This document shows positions 1 through 11,900 of a DNA stretch of 37,332 nucleotides, piece by piece. A program made the translations under genes and the position numbers. Numbering within the stretch: the stretch's first letter is position 1; each line of letters starts with the position of its first letter. The stretch comes from Tetrahymena elliotti 4EA (Eukaryota > Ciliophora > Oligohymenophorea > Hymenostomatida > Tetrahymenidae): assembly GCA_000231825.2 (NCBI GenBank), contig JH720362.1:386559-423890 (forward strand), given 5' to 3'. The notes under the pieces were generated by a model. That model saw only the letters and a list, made by a program, of their open reading frames with translations, did not search any database and was not told the origin of the DNA.

Positions 1-680
1 TAAAATATTTGGAATTTAAAATAATTTGAGTTTTAGTATTCTGATAGAATTAAGGTTTAACTAGAACTATCAGTATTTTTAAAATTAAGAATTCTTACCA
101 AATAAACAATCAAGTTTTAGGAAAATTAAAAAGAAGTTAAGAGTTTATTTTGTGGTAGTATTTTCAACACTAAATCTTTAATGAAGAAAAAGAAGCAAAA
201 AATGTTAACAATTTGAAATTTTTAAGCTATACATCTAATGTGATAATGCAAAATGATATAGGTCGTTTATTGATTTAGAACAATTTCAATACTTTAACTC
301 AAGTAGAACTTAATTATTATTATGGCTTATAAAGTGATTTATTATTAGAATAGATTAAGGATTGTAAGCTGCTTACTTATCTAAATGTATCTTTAACAAA
401 TCCTAATAATAAATTTTTAGAATAACTATTCATTTAGTTGAAATTTATATAGAAATTAATTATAAAACACACAAGTGAATTTCTTTTAGATCCAAAAGTG
501 TTACAGGATGCTAATTATTTGACATAATTTTAATGTTATTAAAGAAAAAAGAACAACAAAATTACTTTAGTGAATGATAGGATAGTATACATCCTATAAA
601 ATATAATCTACAGCTAAATTATTCAACCTTTAATTATATATCAGCCTCAGTTTTCACATTTAGATATTGTCATTAATTGA
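1..680 (+). CDS. Divergent LRR protein, 3' end only (paralog of the gene at 18291-20318)
   Basis: The frame ending in TGA at 678-680 is open from position 45 in ciliate code (211 codons before the stop). It matches the C-terminus of the intact gene at 18291-20318 step for step: NNFNTLTQVELN against NNFKTLIYLEIN, NCKLLYHL against DCKLLTYL, NANYLTDF against DANYLTQF, and the last residues FSHLDIVIN against FSHIDIAFY. In-frame TGAs at 27-29 and 42-44 mean that either an exon starts at about 47 (an AG lies at 46-47) or the copy is 5'-damaged; the window edge prevents deciding. The family is helical and leucine-rich with irregular LRR spacing. Its function is unknown to me. Confidence is high for homology and low for intactness. 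Confidence 0.75.
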
Positions 681-1141
681 TTATTATTATTACTCATATA
701 TTCTATGTGATTAATAAAACATTTTTTGATTTTGCAAATATAATTAAATTCTATTTAAAACAGTTAATGAACTAAATTGATCTATTTAAGGTTATTTTTG
801 ATTAAATAATTTATTTTATTGTAATTTCAAAATCTTTTCTTTATTCTAAAATTTTAACAAAAACCTAATTGAATTTAAGAAAAATAAATGAAAAATATGT
901 ATTAATAATGAATAATTCTATTAAGAAATAAAAATTAAATTTATGTATTTTTTAATTAAAAAACTCATTTCTTTCTTTAAGATCGACTTTCGGCTATTAA
1001 TTTCCTCTATTAAATTAATTAATTTAAAAATCTTTGTTAATTACATTAGTAGTTATATAGCAAGCCTTTCAACCAACTTTAAAAAAAGTTAAGCGCCCCT
1101 CAGCCCTTCCAAAAATTGCATAGCATAAACAAGTAATCAAA
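681..1141. other. Intergenic, AT-rich; homologous to the spacer near 20930-21380
   Basis: No coding frame is supported here. Several stretches, for example around 865-900, resemble the stretch around 21100-21140. This spacer therefore belongs to the same duplicated block as the two flanking gene copies. Confidence 0.4.
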
Positions 1142-1498
1142 ATGTCTAGATAATAGTCAAGGAAAAGCAACAAAAATCCCTAAAAGAAATCCAAATAAGA
1201 TGATAAGATCTAAAAAAAATCTTAGAAGAAAAGAATTGGTTTAAGAGATATAAATTATTTTGTCTCTAAAAAAGCAAAAAAAATAGGTCATTCTACAAGT
1301 TTTCTTCTCCTAAAAACACTTAATGATGAATTCAATAACAAATTAGCTATTTGGCTCAAAACTCTTTAGAAAGACTAGTATCAAAAAAGTACTTTTTCTA
1401 TAAATTAGGGAAAATATAATCTAAACATATAAAAAAATATTATTATTAGACTAATTCCTAGGTAGCTTCCTATTAGGCAAATAACTAGAAAGATTTGA
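1142..1498 (+). CDS. Small basic protein with a histone-fold, H2B-like pattern (118 aa)
   Basis: ATG at 1142, TGA at 1496-1498, no intron. A Lys/Ser/Gln-rich tail of about 32 residues ending in KKR is followed by a region that lines up with the H2B histone fold. INYFVSKKAKKI falls at helix 1. LNDEFNNKLAIWLKTL falls at helix 2 (H2B: INDSFERIALESSKL). YQKSTFSI falls at the loop-2 position (NKRRTLSS). IIIRLIPRQLPIRQI corresponds to the LLLPGELARHAI segment of H2B. Relative to H2B, loop 1 is about 4 residues shorter and about 8 residues are inserted before the last helix. If real, it would be a very divergent chromatin protein, not a canonical histone. A 118-codon frame can occur by chance in such DNA, so the call rests on this motif-by-motif match and on a decayed copy at 21382-21650. 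Confidence 0.5.
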
Positions 1499-1905
1499 GC
1501 CTGAGCGAAGCATATCAATAGAAAAACCTTATCTCATTACAGAACTGGAGCTTTTCTATAGTAAAACTTCTTACTTTTTTTAAGATTCAAGAACAAAAAC
1601 ACCAAAATTCATATTTTTTTAAAGATTTTCTGATGATATATATGCAATTATCATGCAAATCAATTCTGATATTGTCAGGAATAGATTGTATTTAACAAAT
1701 ATTTAAAAAATTTTGTTGAGGTTTTTTAACTAATTATTAAGATTTTCATTTATTTTTTTCATTCATTAACATTTAACGAGTTTTGAATTATTTGATTTAA
1801 AAATTATTTTTAACAAATAATAAAAAATATTGAATAGGAAATATTAATTCTATTTATGATCAATTAAGAAAAAATGCTTAGGATTTAAGCTAAGTTTCTA
1901 CAATA
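1499..1905. other. Intergenic, no gene recognised
   Basis: AT-rich spacer. A TGA near 1834 closes the frame upstream of the small gene that follows. I see no repeats or RNA features. Confidence 0.3.
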
Positions 1906-2289
1906 ATGCTTTAAGAAAATCTTGCAATGAATAGGCTTTAAGAAAATTTCAAAGAAAGCCTTCAAAATTTGAAAAGTAAAATTGATTTGAATTTTTTAAG
2001 ATTAATTTTAAAACCTGTTCTATCTTAATCTGTTTTAAATATAATTAGTATTTTATATTTCAAATTAGGTAATGAAAGCAAATTGAATTCTAAAATCAAG
2101 TCTGAAAAGAACCTTTTTTAGGTAAATATATTTATAGTTCTTATCTATTTACTTAATTAATTGAATTATTTTGTTTAGAGAGAAGATAAATGCAAGAACA
2201 ATAGAGAATTTACAAAAAATAAATCCAAAATTAATGTAATTTACTTTTAATAAAAATATTTTTTAACTTTTTTTTAACAAAAAAATTGA
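1906..2289 (+). CDS. Possible small two-exon gene, coiled-coil-like (107 aa)
   Basis: Model: exon 1 at 1906-2121, intron at 2122-2178 (57 nt, GTAAAT...TTTAG, phase 0), exon 2 at 2179-2289 ending in TGA. The first part, with segments LQENLAMNRLQENFKESL and LKSKIDLNFL, is amphipathic and could form a helix or coiled coil. The second exon is Lys/Asn/Gln-rich. The start is the first in-frame ATG after an upstream TGA; the frame is also open for some 65 nt before it, so an upstream exon is possible. I recognise no family and see no paralog in the window. Splice sites and frame agree, but the length is close to what chance allows. Confidence 0.3.
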
Positions 2290-2702
2290 ACTAAATCAGT
2301 ATCAACGATTTCGCTTTTGTATTTAAGAAATCAATTAAGATATTAAATAATTTTTCCATGCAAGGATAGATTATTTATTCAGGTAATTTTTTTATTATTT
2401 TTTGTTGAAAGATTATTGGTTACTTAGGGTTAAAAATAATCATTTAATTTTATAATCAAATAGTAAATTAAAAAAAATTGTTTAAAATCATTACATTTTA
2501 TAGGTTATTCTTAATTAATCCCAAAAATTATTTTGATATATATATCTCTATCACACCACAAATAATTTTAATTTAATTTACTTTGATATGTAAACGATTT
2601 TTTAAATTTATTTTGATCTTTCTTTAATAAGTGACAGTTTTGATTTAATTATTTAATTAAAAATTAAATGTTTTTTATTTGATTAGAGTAAACTATATTG
2701 GT

Positions 2703-5700
2703 ATGAATGAAATTAATTTGGATTAACGATTATTAACTATTCAAGCAAATTAAGTAGAATAGTTTTAGTTTAATTAAGTTGGAAAGGTAAATGAAAATGA
2801 ACTAAGAAAATCTGAATATTTCTAAACCATTCCGTCATAGGATAATTTATCTCAGTACAAGAAAAATAAACTAAAAAATAAATACTATCTTAAATAAAAA
2901 CTAAATTTAATTAAATTTTAGTATCAATAATAATTAAATCATAATTAGACTAAAATGAAATTACTTGGTGGTAGTGATTCAACTTTAAATAAGAAGAATA
3001 AGAAAAATAATACTAATTAAAAACCCCATTATGATTAATAAGAATTTGATTTAAATTAAAATAAAAAGTAAATTGAACCTGAATAAAAATAATAATCTTA
3101 AGATGATATGTATTTCAGCTAAAATAACTAAACCAATGATCCACCAAATTATTAGATAAGTAAACAAATAGACTATGATTTAAATGATAAAAATACTAAT
3201 CAATAGAATTACGAATCTAAAACTGTTACATCTATAAAAGATAAAAAATAAAAGATGAATCAAATGAAAATACTGAGTGATAGTCAATAAAATTTAAATG
3301 TGGAGGAGAAGGAATTAAACATTACTGAATAAAAATCTCTTTGTGGCTAATTTGAATTTTATTAAAATTTGAATGAAGTGAAAATAGAACCTGGAGAAGA
3401 ATATATATCTTTAGGTCTTAACAATCAAAAGATTGATTCATAAAATTAACAGAGAAGTTAAAAAATAGATTAAAATTTAAGTGATAAAAGTGTTAAAAAA
3501 TAGAAAAATGAATCAAAAACTCACATACTTGAAGAAGATAAAATATAAATGATTAATCAAATAAATTAACTAATAAATAAGCAATGTGAATAATACTTAA
3601 AATAAATAAAATAATAATATCCAAATATTCAAAAAGAAAATTAATATGACAAAAAAAATTAAAAGTAAAATGATGCTTTGTCTGATAACAATACTTAAAG
3701 AAGAATCATCGATCTTCAAAAAAGCAAGTTAAAACCTTAATTAGAAAATTCATTATAAATAAGAACATAAAGTACAAGTTTTATTTAAGATATTTTGGAA
3801 AAATATTTTTAAAAGTATAAGTAGTAGTAAAAGAAATTAGGTTCAACAGATGAGGAATTTATAAAGAAATTATTTAATTTGGGTATTTATATAATTAGTG
3901 GAGGAGAAGCAGATATTTATATTAATGAATAAGAAAAAGTAGCATATAGAGTTATTAAAATGTCAAATGAAGAAGATTTTAAAAATTAATTAATTGAATT
4001 AGAAAATACCAAAAAATTAAAAGATGAAACAAAATACATTTTAGATTTAAATCTTTCATATTTGATAGAAAATCAATAAAATCAATAAAAATATTTGATT
4101 CATTCTATGTAAATATGTTCTTAAAGCTTATTAGAAGAAATTATATCTATTGATAAAAATGATTTAAGCTAAGTATTAAATATTATTTTTACTAGCCTTC
4201 GTTTCTTAATAATACTTAGATAAAACTTTATTTATCATTCAGATATTAAGCCTGGTAATATTTTAAAAGTTAATAATAATTATAAACTTTCTGATTTTGG
4301 TGGTTCTTAAAAAATTGATATCAAAAATCCTTTTATTACATTCAAATAATTTACACCTGGATTTATACCAGAAAAACATGAGAATTAACCTTATGCCCAT
4401 GATTTATATTCAATTTGTAAATCTTTATAATAGGTATTACGAAAATTAGATAATCATGTTAGTTTAAAATAAGAAATTCAAAAAAAATTAGAAGAAATAA
4501 TAAATAACAATAATTATGATTATCCAAATTTCATCTATAAAAACTGTTTTGATCTACCATAAGAATTTGTTAATATTTTGCTTAGATTCTAAGAAAATAA
4601 TGAAATTATAAAAGAATTCTTAGAAAAATATTTAAATAAGATAAAAAAATATTTGTTAATTAAGAAGGAACATAAACCCTTTCAATATGAGTCTTAATAC
4701 TAATTTGCTCAAATAATTCTAAAGATACTAGATAATCTTAATATTTCAAAAAAGGAATCTGTTAATTTGAAAATAAAAGCATTAAAAACAAAGAGTTTTA
4801 TCCTTTATAAAAGGCAGAAATATTAGGAGTCAATAAATTGTGTAAAAGAAATTTAAGAACTTTATTCATAAAATAATGGACTTATTATTTAATTAAAGCC
4901 TATTTTAACATTAATGAAGATTTTATTTAAATTAAATAAAAATAGTTTATCCTAAGAAAATTTTAAGTATTTAATTTAAATTCAAGACAATCCTTTAGCT
5001 ATTGATGAAGTTAATTAAATTTAGCTTAAGATTATTGAGTTTTAATTGTTTAACTCAAATTTCTTAGAAAATTTTTAGTTTGATTTTCTTGAATAATTGA
5101 AAATATAGTCAAGGCTTGATTGCCTAAAAATAATTTAAAAATTAATACTAAAATATATTAAATATTTCTAACAAAAAAATATTTACCATAAATCTATTTT
5201 TGGAATTCTTGAATTTTTTAGTCAATAAAAATTTGAAGAAAGTAGATACTATTCATAAAAAATTCTAAAAAAACTATTAATATACATTTATTGGTTCTTC
5301 TTTTAAAGAAAATTATTAGATATTCGAATTTATTATTAATAAGAAGATGTAATTTCAAAGTTACCTCAAATATTCATAAAATATTTTGAAAGTATCTAGG
5401 AATATAATAATGATATAATTCTTGATAAAATCAATTGGAAACTTTTCTTTATAATTTTTGATTTAAAATAAAATTATAATAAACTTTATGATAATTCTAA
5501 TGAGTATGTGTTAATTAATAATATATTTACAACACTAGAAAAAGAAATGCTTATTAAAAATTAAGAAAGAGAAAGAAATTTAAAAAAACTGAATTAAAAT
5601 TATTAAGAATACAATTATTTTTATCGTTTAGTAAATTATTATCAAAAGCTAAAAAATAAGTAAATGAGTAGCGAAAAGGAATATATATTCATGGATCAAA

Positions 5701-5950
5701 CTTATATAGAAGGTGAAGAAAAAAAAAGGATAAATGAAATTAATTAAATTGTTAAAGAATTAAAATTAATTCTTAATGATAATAATACAAGTAACTAAAA
5801 AAATAAATTTAAATAGTTCTCTTATTAGAATTAAATAAGCCTCTTAAATTCGCAAGAATTCAAATTGAATTTTATAGGATCTGAGTAAAAGTTATCTTCA
5901 AATATAAATCCTATTATAAACTAAATGAATCCGGATTCGATTCATTTGAT
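2703..5950 (+). other. Exon 1 of the giant gene: Q/N-rich head, protein kinase domain, helical region
   Basis: This single open exon carries the kinase domain at about residues 385-660. The frame would run on to a TGA at 6021-6023, but the sequence at 5951 (GTAATT after TTGAT) is the same donor used by the LRR exons and is in phase 2. Splicing 5951-6002 (52 nt) removes that frame and opens exon 2, so the TGA is probably never read. Confidence 0.75.
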
Positions 5951-8900
5951 GTAATTAGCTTTTTTTAATTAATATTTGTTATCATTTTTTAATAAAATTA
6001 AGATTAAATCAACTCATAGCTGAAGAATAAATAGATTGCTTAAAACTTGTAAAGAAAGAAACGAGAGTTAATAAGTTTTATATTGAAAGTTCCAATTAGT
6101 AAAACTCTTTAGTCATAGCTATAAAGTAAAAAATTATCATTTCTAGCTAGTTGTATTTTTACTAGAATTCTACATAAATTTAACTAATTTTATTAAATTT
6201 TTTTATAATTATTAATGAGCTCTAAAATAAAATATGTTTTTAATTAAATAGTATAGAAGAAATAGAAAATGCTTAATTTTTATTTTTTACTACGTTCATT
6301 TCATTAAAGATCAAAAATCTTGCTCTCATTTTTAAGTAATTTTTTATTTTATATTTATTTAGTTTGAAGTATTCAAAAAGATTTTCTTAGTTTGATCTTA
6401 TGACATTGATTGTTTCAATAAACTTTTATTCAAACAATAAAATTTAGATCTTTTTCACATGGCAATTATTATTTAATGATTATTTTGATAATATATTTTT
6501 TAAAGTTGGAAACTCAAGCTATTCCATTCATAAAAAATATTTTTTGAAATTTAAATAATGAAAAAATAAAATAGTTTTATCTTGTTTTACTCATTATTTA
6601 CTTAATTAACAATTATATTTTACCTTTTTTTATAAAATTCAAATATCAAAATTTATTATGCTTTCATCAACTAATTTTATCATTTAAACATTTTCAATTT
6701 AATTTTCTAGTGGGAATAGAATAAATGAAGTAAGAGCTAAAAGTATTGCAAAAGCGATAGAAAGCTGCTTTAATATTACTCAATTAAATCTTGATTTAAG
6801 GTTATTTTATTCAAAATATTTTTTGCACTATTATTTTAATAAAAATAAATAAAATACTTGCAAAAAGAAAATTATTGTCTTACATCAATTAATTCTTACA
6901 TTTAAAAATTTGAAATTTAATTTTATAGCATCAATAATATAAGTGAAGAAGGAGCTTAAATTATTGCAAATGCCATAGAAAAATAATAGAATATAAAATA
7001 ATTAAATATTGATTTAAGGTAATTTTATTCAAAAAATAATTTTTTTCAATTGATAGAAAAAATTTTACTCATAGCTAATTTGCTTACACCAATCATTTTA
7101 TTCTGTTATTTAAAAATTTTTAATTTAATTCTGTTAGTGGAAATAAAATAAATGAAGAAGGAGCTAAAAGTATTGCAAAAGCTATAGAAAATTGCAAAGA
7201 TATTACTCAGTTAAGTCTCGGCTTATGGTAATTTTATTATTTCAATCAATTAATTCTCATAAATTTTAAAATTAACTTTTTAGCAGGAATGCAATAAATG
7301 AAGAAGGGGCTAAAAGTATTGTAGACGCTATTGAAAAGTGCTAAAACATTACTTAGTTAAATCTTGATTTAAGGTGAATTTAATTCAAAATCTTTTTAGT
7401 TAATATATTTTCCAAACAGTTAATTTTTTTGCATGAATCAATTCTATCATTTATAAATTAAATTTTCTTAGTCAGAATAAAATAAAAGAAGAAGGAGCTA
7501 AAAGTATTGCAAATGCTATTAAAAAGTGCTAAGATCTTACTCATTTAATTCTTGATTTAGGGTAATTTTCTAAAAATTAATTTGTTGACTTCAATTAATT
7601 CTCTCAATACAAATTTTAAAAATAATTTTGTTAGTGAAAATAAAATAAATGAGAATGGAGCTAAAAACATTGCATATTCCATTTAAGAGTGCTAGAAAAT
7701 CATTTATTTAAGTATTGGTTTAAGGTATGTTTATGCATTTTTTGTGTTTCTTAATTAATAGAAAGAAAAATATTGCATTAATTATTTCTATCATTTAAAT
7801 ATTTTAAAGGGGGGGTAAGGAGGATTTTGTGTGGTATTTTGAAAATATTTTTCTAAGATTAATTAAAAATTTATTCAAATCTTATCTCCCCCCCTCCCCC
7901 CACTCTACTTACATTTAAAATATTATTTTATTAGGTGGAATAATATAAATGGAGAAGGAGCTAAAAGTTTTGCAAATATTGTAGAAAAATGCAAAAATAT
8001 TACACAATTAAAGCTTGATTTAAGGTAAATTTAATCAAAAATATGGTTTATTTTTCTATTTTAATAAAAATAAATAACAATTTTGAAAAAATTAATTAAT
8101 AATTAATTGTATTATTTTAAAATTTGTAATTTTAATTTGTTAGTTGGAATGGAATAAATGAAGACGGAGCTAAAATTATTGCAAACACTATTGAAAAGCA
8201 CTCGAATATTACCTAATTAAATCTCGATTTAATGTAATTTATGAATAATATAATTTTAATTTGATTTCATCAATTAATCTATTATTTAAATGTTTTAATT
8301 TTGTTAGTGGAAATAAAATAAATGAAGAAGGAGTTATAAGTATTGTAAATGCTTTTGAAAAATTTTAGAATACTACAAAATTAAATCCTGATTAAATGTA
8401 GCTTTATTCAAAATATTATTTTGTTACCTTTATAATTAAAATAAATAAGAATTTACATTTAATTTTTAATATTAAATATTTTAAATGTAATTTTATTAGT
8501 ACAAATAAAATAAATGAAGAAAGAAATAAATATTTTGCAAATGATATTTAAAACTCCTTGAAAATTACTTATGTAAATGTTGGTTTAAGGTATTTTTAAT
8601 TGAAATGTTTTTATGTATTTCTAACTTAATAAAAATTTGTTATATCTACTTATTCTATCATTTAAACATTTTAAATTTTGTATTTTCAGTGGAAGTGGAA
8701 TAAACAAAGGAGATAAAATTATTGGAAATGAAATTGTGTAGGACTAGAATATTACTCAATTGAATTTTTGCTTCGAGTAATTTTATTTAAAATATTTTTA
8801 AATTTTCTATTTTAATTTATTTAAATTAAGACATTCTAAAAGTTACTTTGCTTAAATAAACTCATTATCTAATTTAAACACTTTAAATTAATTTTTTAGG

Positions 8901-11900
8901 GAGAGTAGAATAAATGAATTAGGAGCTAAAAATATAGCAAATACAATAGAAAAGTGTTATAATATTACCCAATTAAATATTTATTTAAAGTAATTTTATT
9001 CAAAATATTTTTTTGTTTCTATTTCAATTAAAATAAATAAGAATTTTTCAAAAAGTTTTTATACTAATATCATTTAATTCATTTATTTAGATATTTAACA
9101 TTTTATTTTGTTAGGAAGAATCAAATAAATGAAGAGGGCTTTAAAAGTATTGCAAATGCTATTGAAAAGTGCTAGAATATTACTACATTAAATCTTGGTT
9201 TAAGGTATTTTATATAAAATATTTTTTTATAATTTTACTTAAATAAAAATTTGACTCAAAGTTAATTTGCTTACATCAATTAATTCTTTATTAAAAATTT
9301 TAAATATAATTTTTATAGTGAAAATAATATAAATTAAGAAGGAGTTAAAGCTATTTCTAATTCTATTAAAAATTGCTAGAAGATTACTCTATTAAATCTT
9401 GATTTAAGGTTATTAAATTTTAAAATATTTTTTGACAATTTTAAATTAATTAAATAAAATATTTACAAAAAAATATTATTAATGCATCAATTAATTCATT
9501 AGCTTTTCAATTTTAATTTAATTTTGTTAGTGCAAATAAAATAAATGAAGAAGGAGCTTAAAGTATTGCAAATGCTGTTGAAAAGTGTTCGAATATTACT
9601 CAACTAAATCTTTGTTTAAGGTAATTTCATTCAAGATATTATTTTTTATTCAATTTTTAAAATAAATCAACATTTTGGTTTAAGTTAATTTGCTCATATC
9701 TACTTAATCTATCATTTAAATTTAATTTTGTTAGTCAGAATTAAATAAATGAAGAAGGAGCTAAAAGTATTGCAAATGCTATTTAAAAGTGCAAGAATAT
9801 AATTCAATTAAATCTAGGTTTAAAGTAATTCTATTCAAAATATTGTTTGTTTTTCTATTTTTAAAATAAATAAACATTTTGTTCAAAGTTAATTGTCTCC
9901 CATTTATTATTTCTACAATTTAAGTATTTTAAATTTTATTCTTTTAGTTTGAGTGGAATAAGGAAAGGATATCAAATTATTGCAAAAGCTATTGAAAATT
10001 GTTAGATTATTGCTCAATTAAGTCTTGATTTTGGGTAATTAAATTAAAAATATTTTGGTTTTTCTATTTAATAAAAATCTTCAAAAAGCTAATTCGCTTA
10101 CATCAATGAATGGAATCACTTAAATATTTTAAATTTAATATTTAAGGTTAATTTAATTATAAGAAGGAGTTTAAAGTATTGCAAATGCAATAGAAAAGTG
10201 CTAGAATATTACACTATTAAATCTCAATTTATTGTAATTTTTTTCTATTTTAATAAAAATAATTAAAATTTTTGCAGAAAGGCTTTAAACTAATTAGATA
10301 ATTTAAACATTTTAAATTTTATTTTGTTAGTCTGAATGGAATAAATAATGTAGAAGCTAAAAAAATTGCAAATGCTATTGAAAAGTGCTAAAATATCACT
10401 CAATTAAATCTCAATCTATCGTAAGTTTTTTCAAAATATTTTTTGTTTTTATATTTATATAAAAAAATAAATTAAAATTTAGAGAAAAGCCAATTTACTT
10501 TCATCAAATAATTCTACCATTTAAAAATTTTTAATTCAATTTTGTTAGTCATAACGAAATAAAAGAAGAAGGAGCTAAAAAGATAGCAAATGCAATTGAA
10601 ATGTGCTAGAATATTACTCAATTAGATCTTGATTTAAGGTAAAATGAAAATATTTTTTTGTATTTTTAAAAAAATAAATTAAAATTTAGAGAAAAGCTAC
10701 TTTGAAAACATCAAATAATTCTATCATTTCAAAATTTTTAATTTTATTTTATTAGTTACAATTAAATTAGTGATGATGGAGTTAAAAATATAGCAAATTC
10801 TATATAAAAGTGCAAGAATATTACTCAACTATATCTTCGTTTAAAGTAATTTTGTTTAAATATTTTCTGTGTTATTTTAATAAAAATAAATAAAAATTTT
10901 GCTAAAAGTTAATATGCTTTTATCATTTAATTCTATTTTTTTAAAATTACTAATTTAGGTAAGTTGAAAGAAATGAAGAGGAAATTAAAAGTATTCTTAT
11001 TGCTTTAGAAAAATGTTAGAATATTACTCATTTAAATCTTGATTTAAGGTCATTTTATTCAAAATATTTTTTTTGCTTTTATTTTAATAAAAATAATTTA
11101 AAATTTTGCTAAAAGTTAAAAAATGTATGCATCAATTATTTTTCTAATTTAAACATTTTGAATATAATTTTGTTAGTGGGCACATAATAAATGAAGAAGG
11201 TGCTTACAATATAGCAAATGCTATTGAAAAGTGCTAGAATATTACTCAATTAAATCTTAGTTTAAGGTAATTTTATTCAAAATATTTTTTGTGCTTTTAT
11301 TTTATTCAAAATAAATAAGATTTTTGCTAAAAACTAAAAAATTACATCAATTAATTCTATCATTTAAAAATTTTTAATTTAATTTTTAGTAAGACTAAAA
11401 TAAGTGACCAGAGCTTTCAAATTATTGCTACTGCTTTAGAAAAGTGTTAGAATATTACTCAATTAAATCTTGATTTAAGGTAATTTTTTCACAATATTTG
11501 TTGTGCTTCTATTTTTATAAAAATTTAAACCTTTTATATTTAATTTTGTTAGTTGTTGTGCAATCAATAATTAAAGAGCTAAAAGTATGGCAAATGCTTT
11601 AGAAAATTACTAGAAAATAAATCAATTAAATCTTAATTTAATATAATTTTATTAAATTATTTCTTGTGTTCTAATAGAAATCTATCAGAATTTTGCTAAA
11701 ATTTAATTTGGCTAAATCAATTAATTCTATTATTAAAAAATTATAATTTTATTTTTTAGACAGAATGCGTTAGATGAAGAAAGTTCTAAAAGTATTGCAA
11801 ATGCTATTGAGAAGTGCTAGAATATTACACAATTAAATCTTAATTTAAAGTAATTTTTGATTCACTATATTTTTTGTGTTTCTATCTTTATAAAAAAAAA

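Noticed and set aside
6021..6023. TGA as the end of the kinase gene
   Set aside because: A phase-matched donor at 5951 and acceptor at 6002 bypass it and open a further exon.
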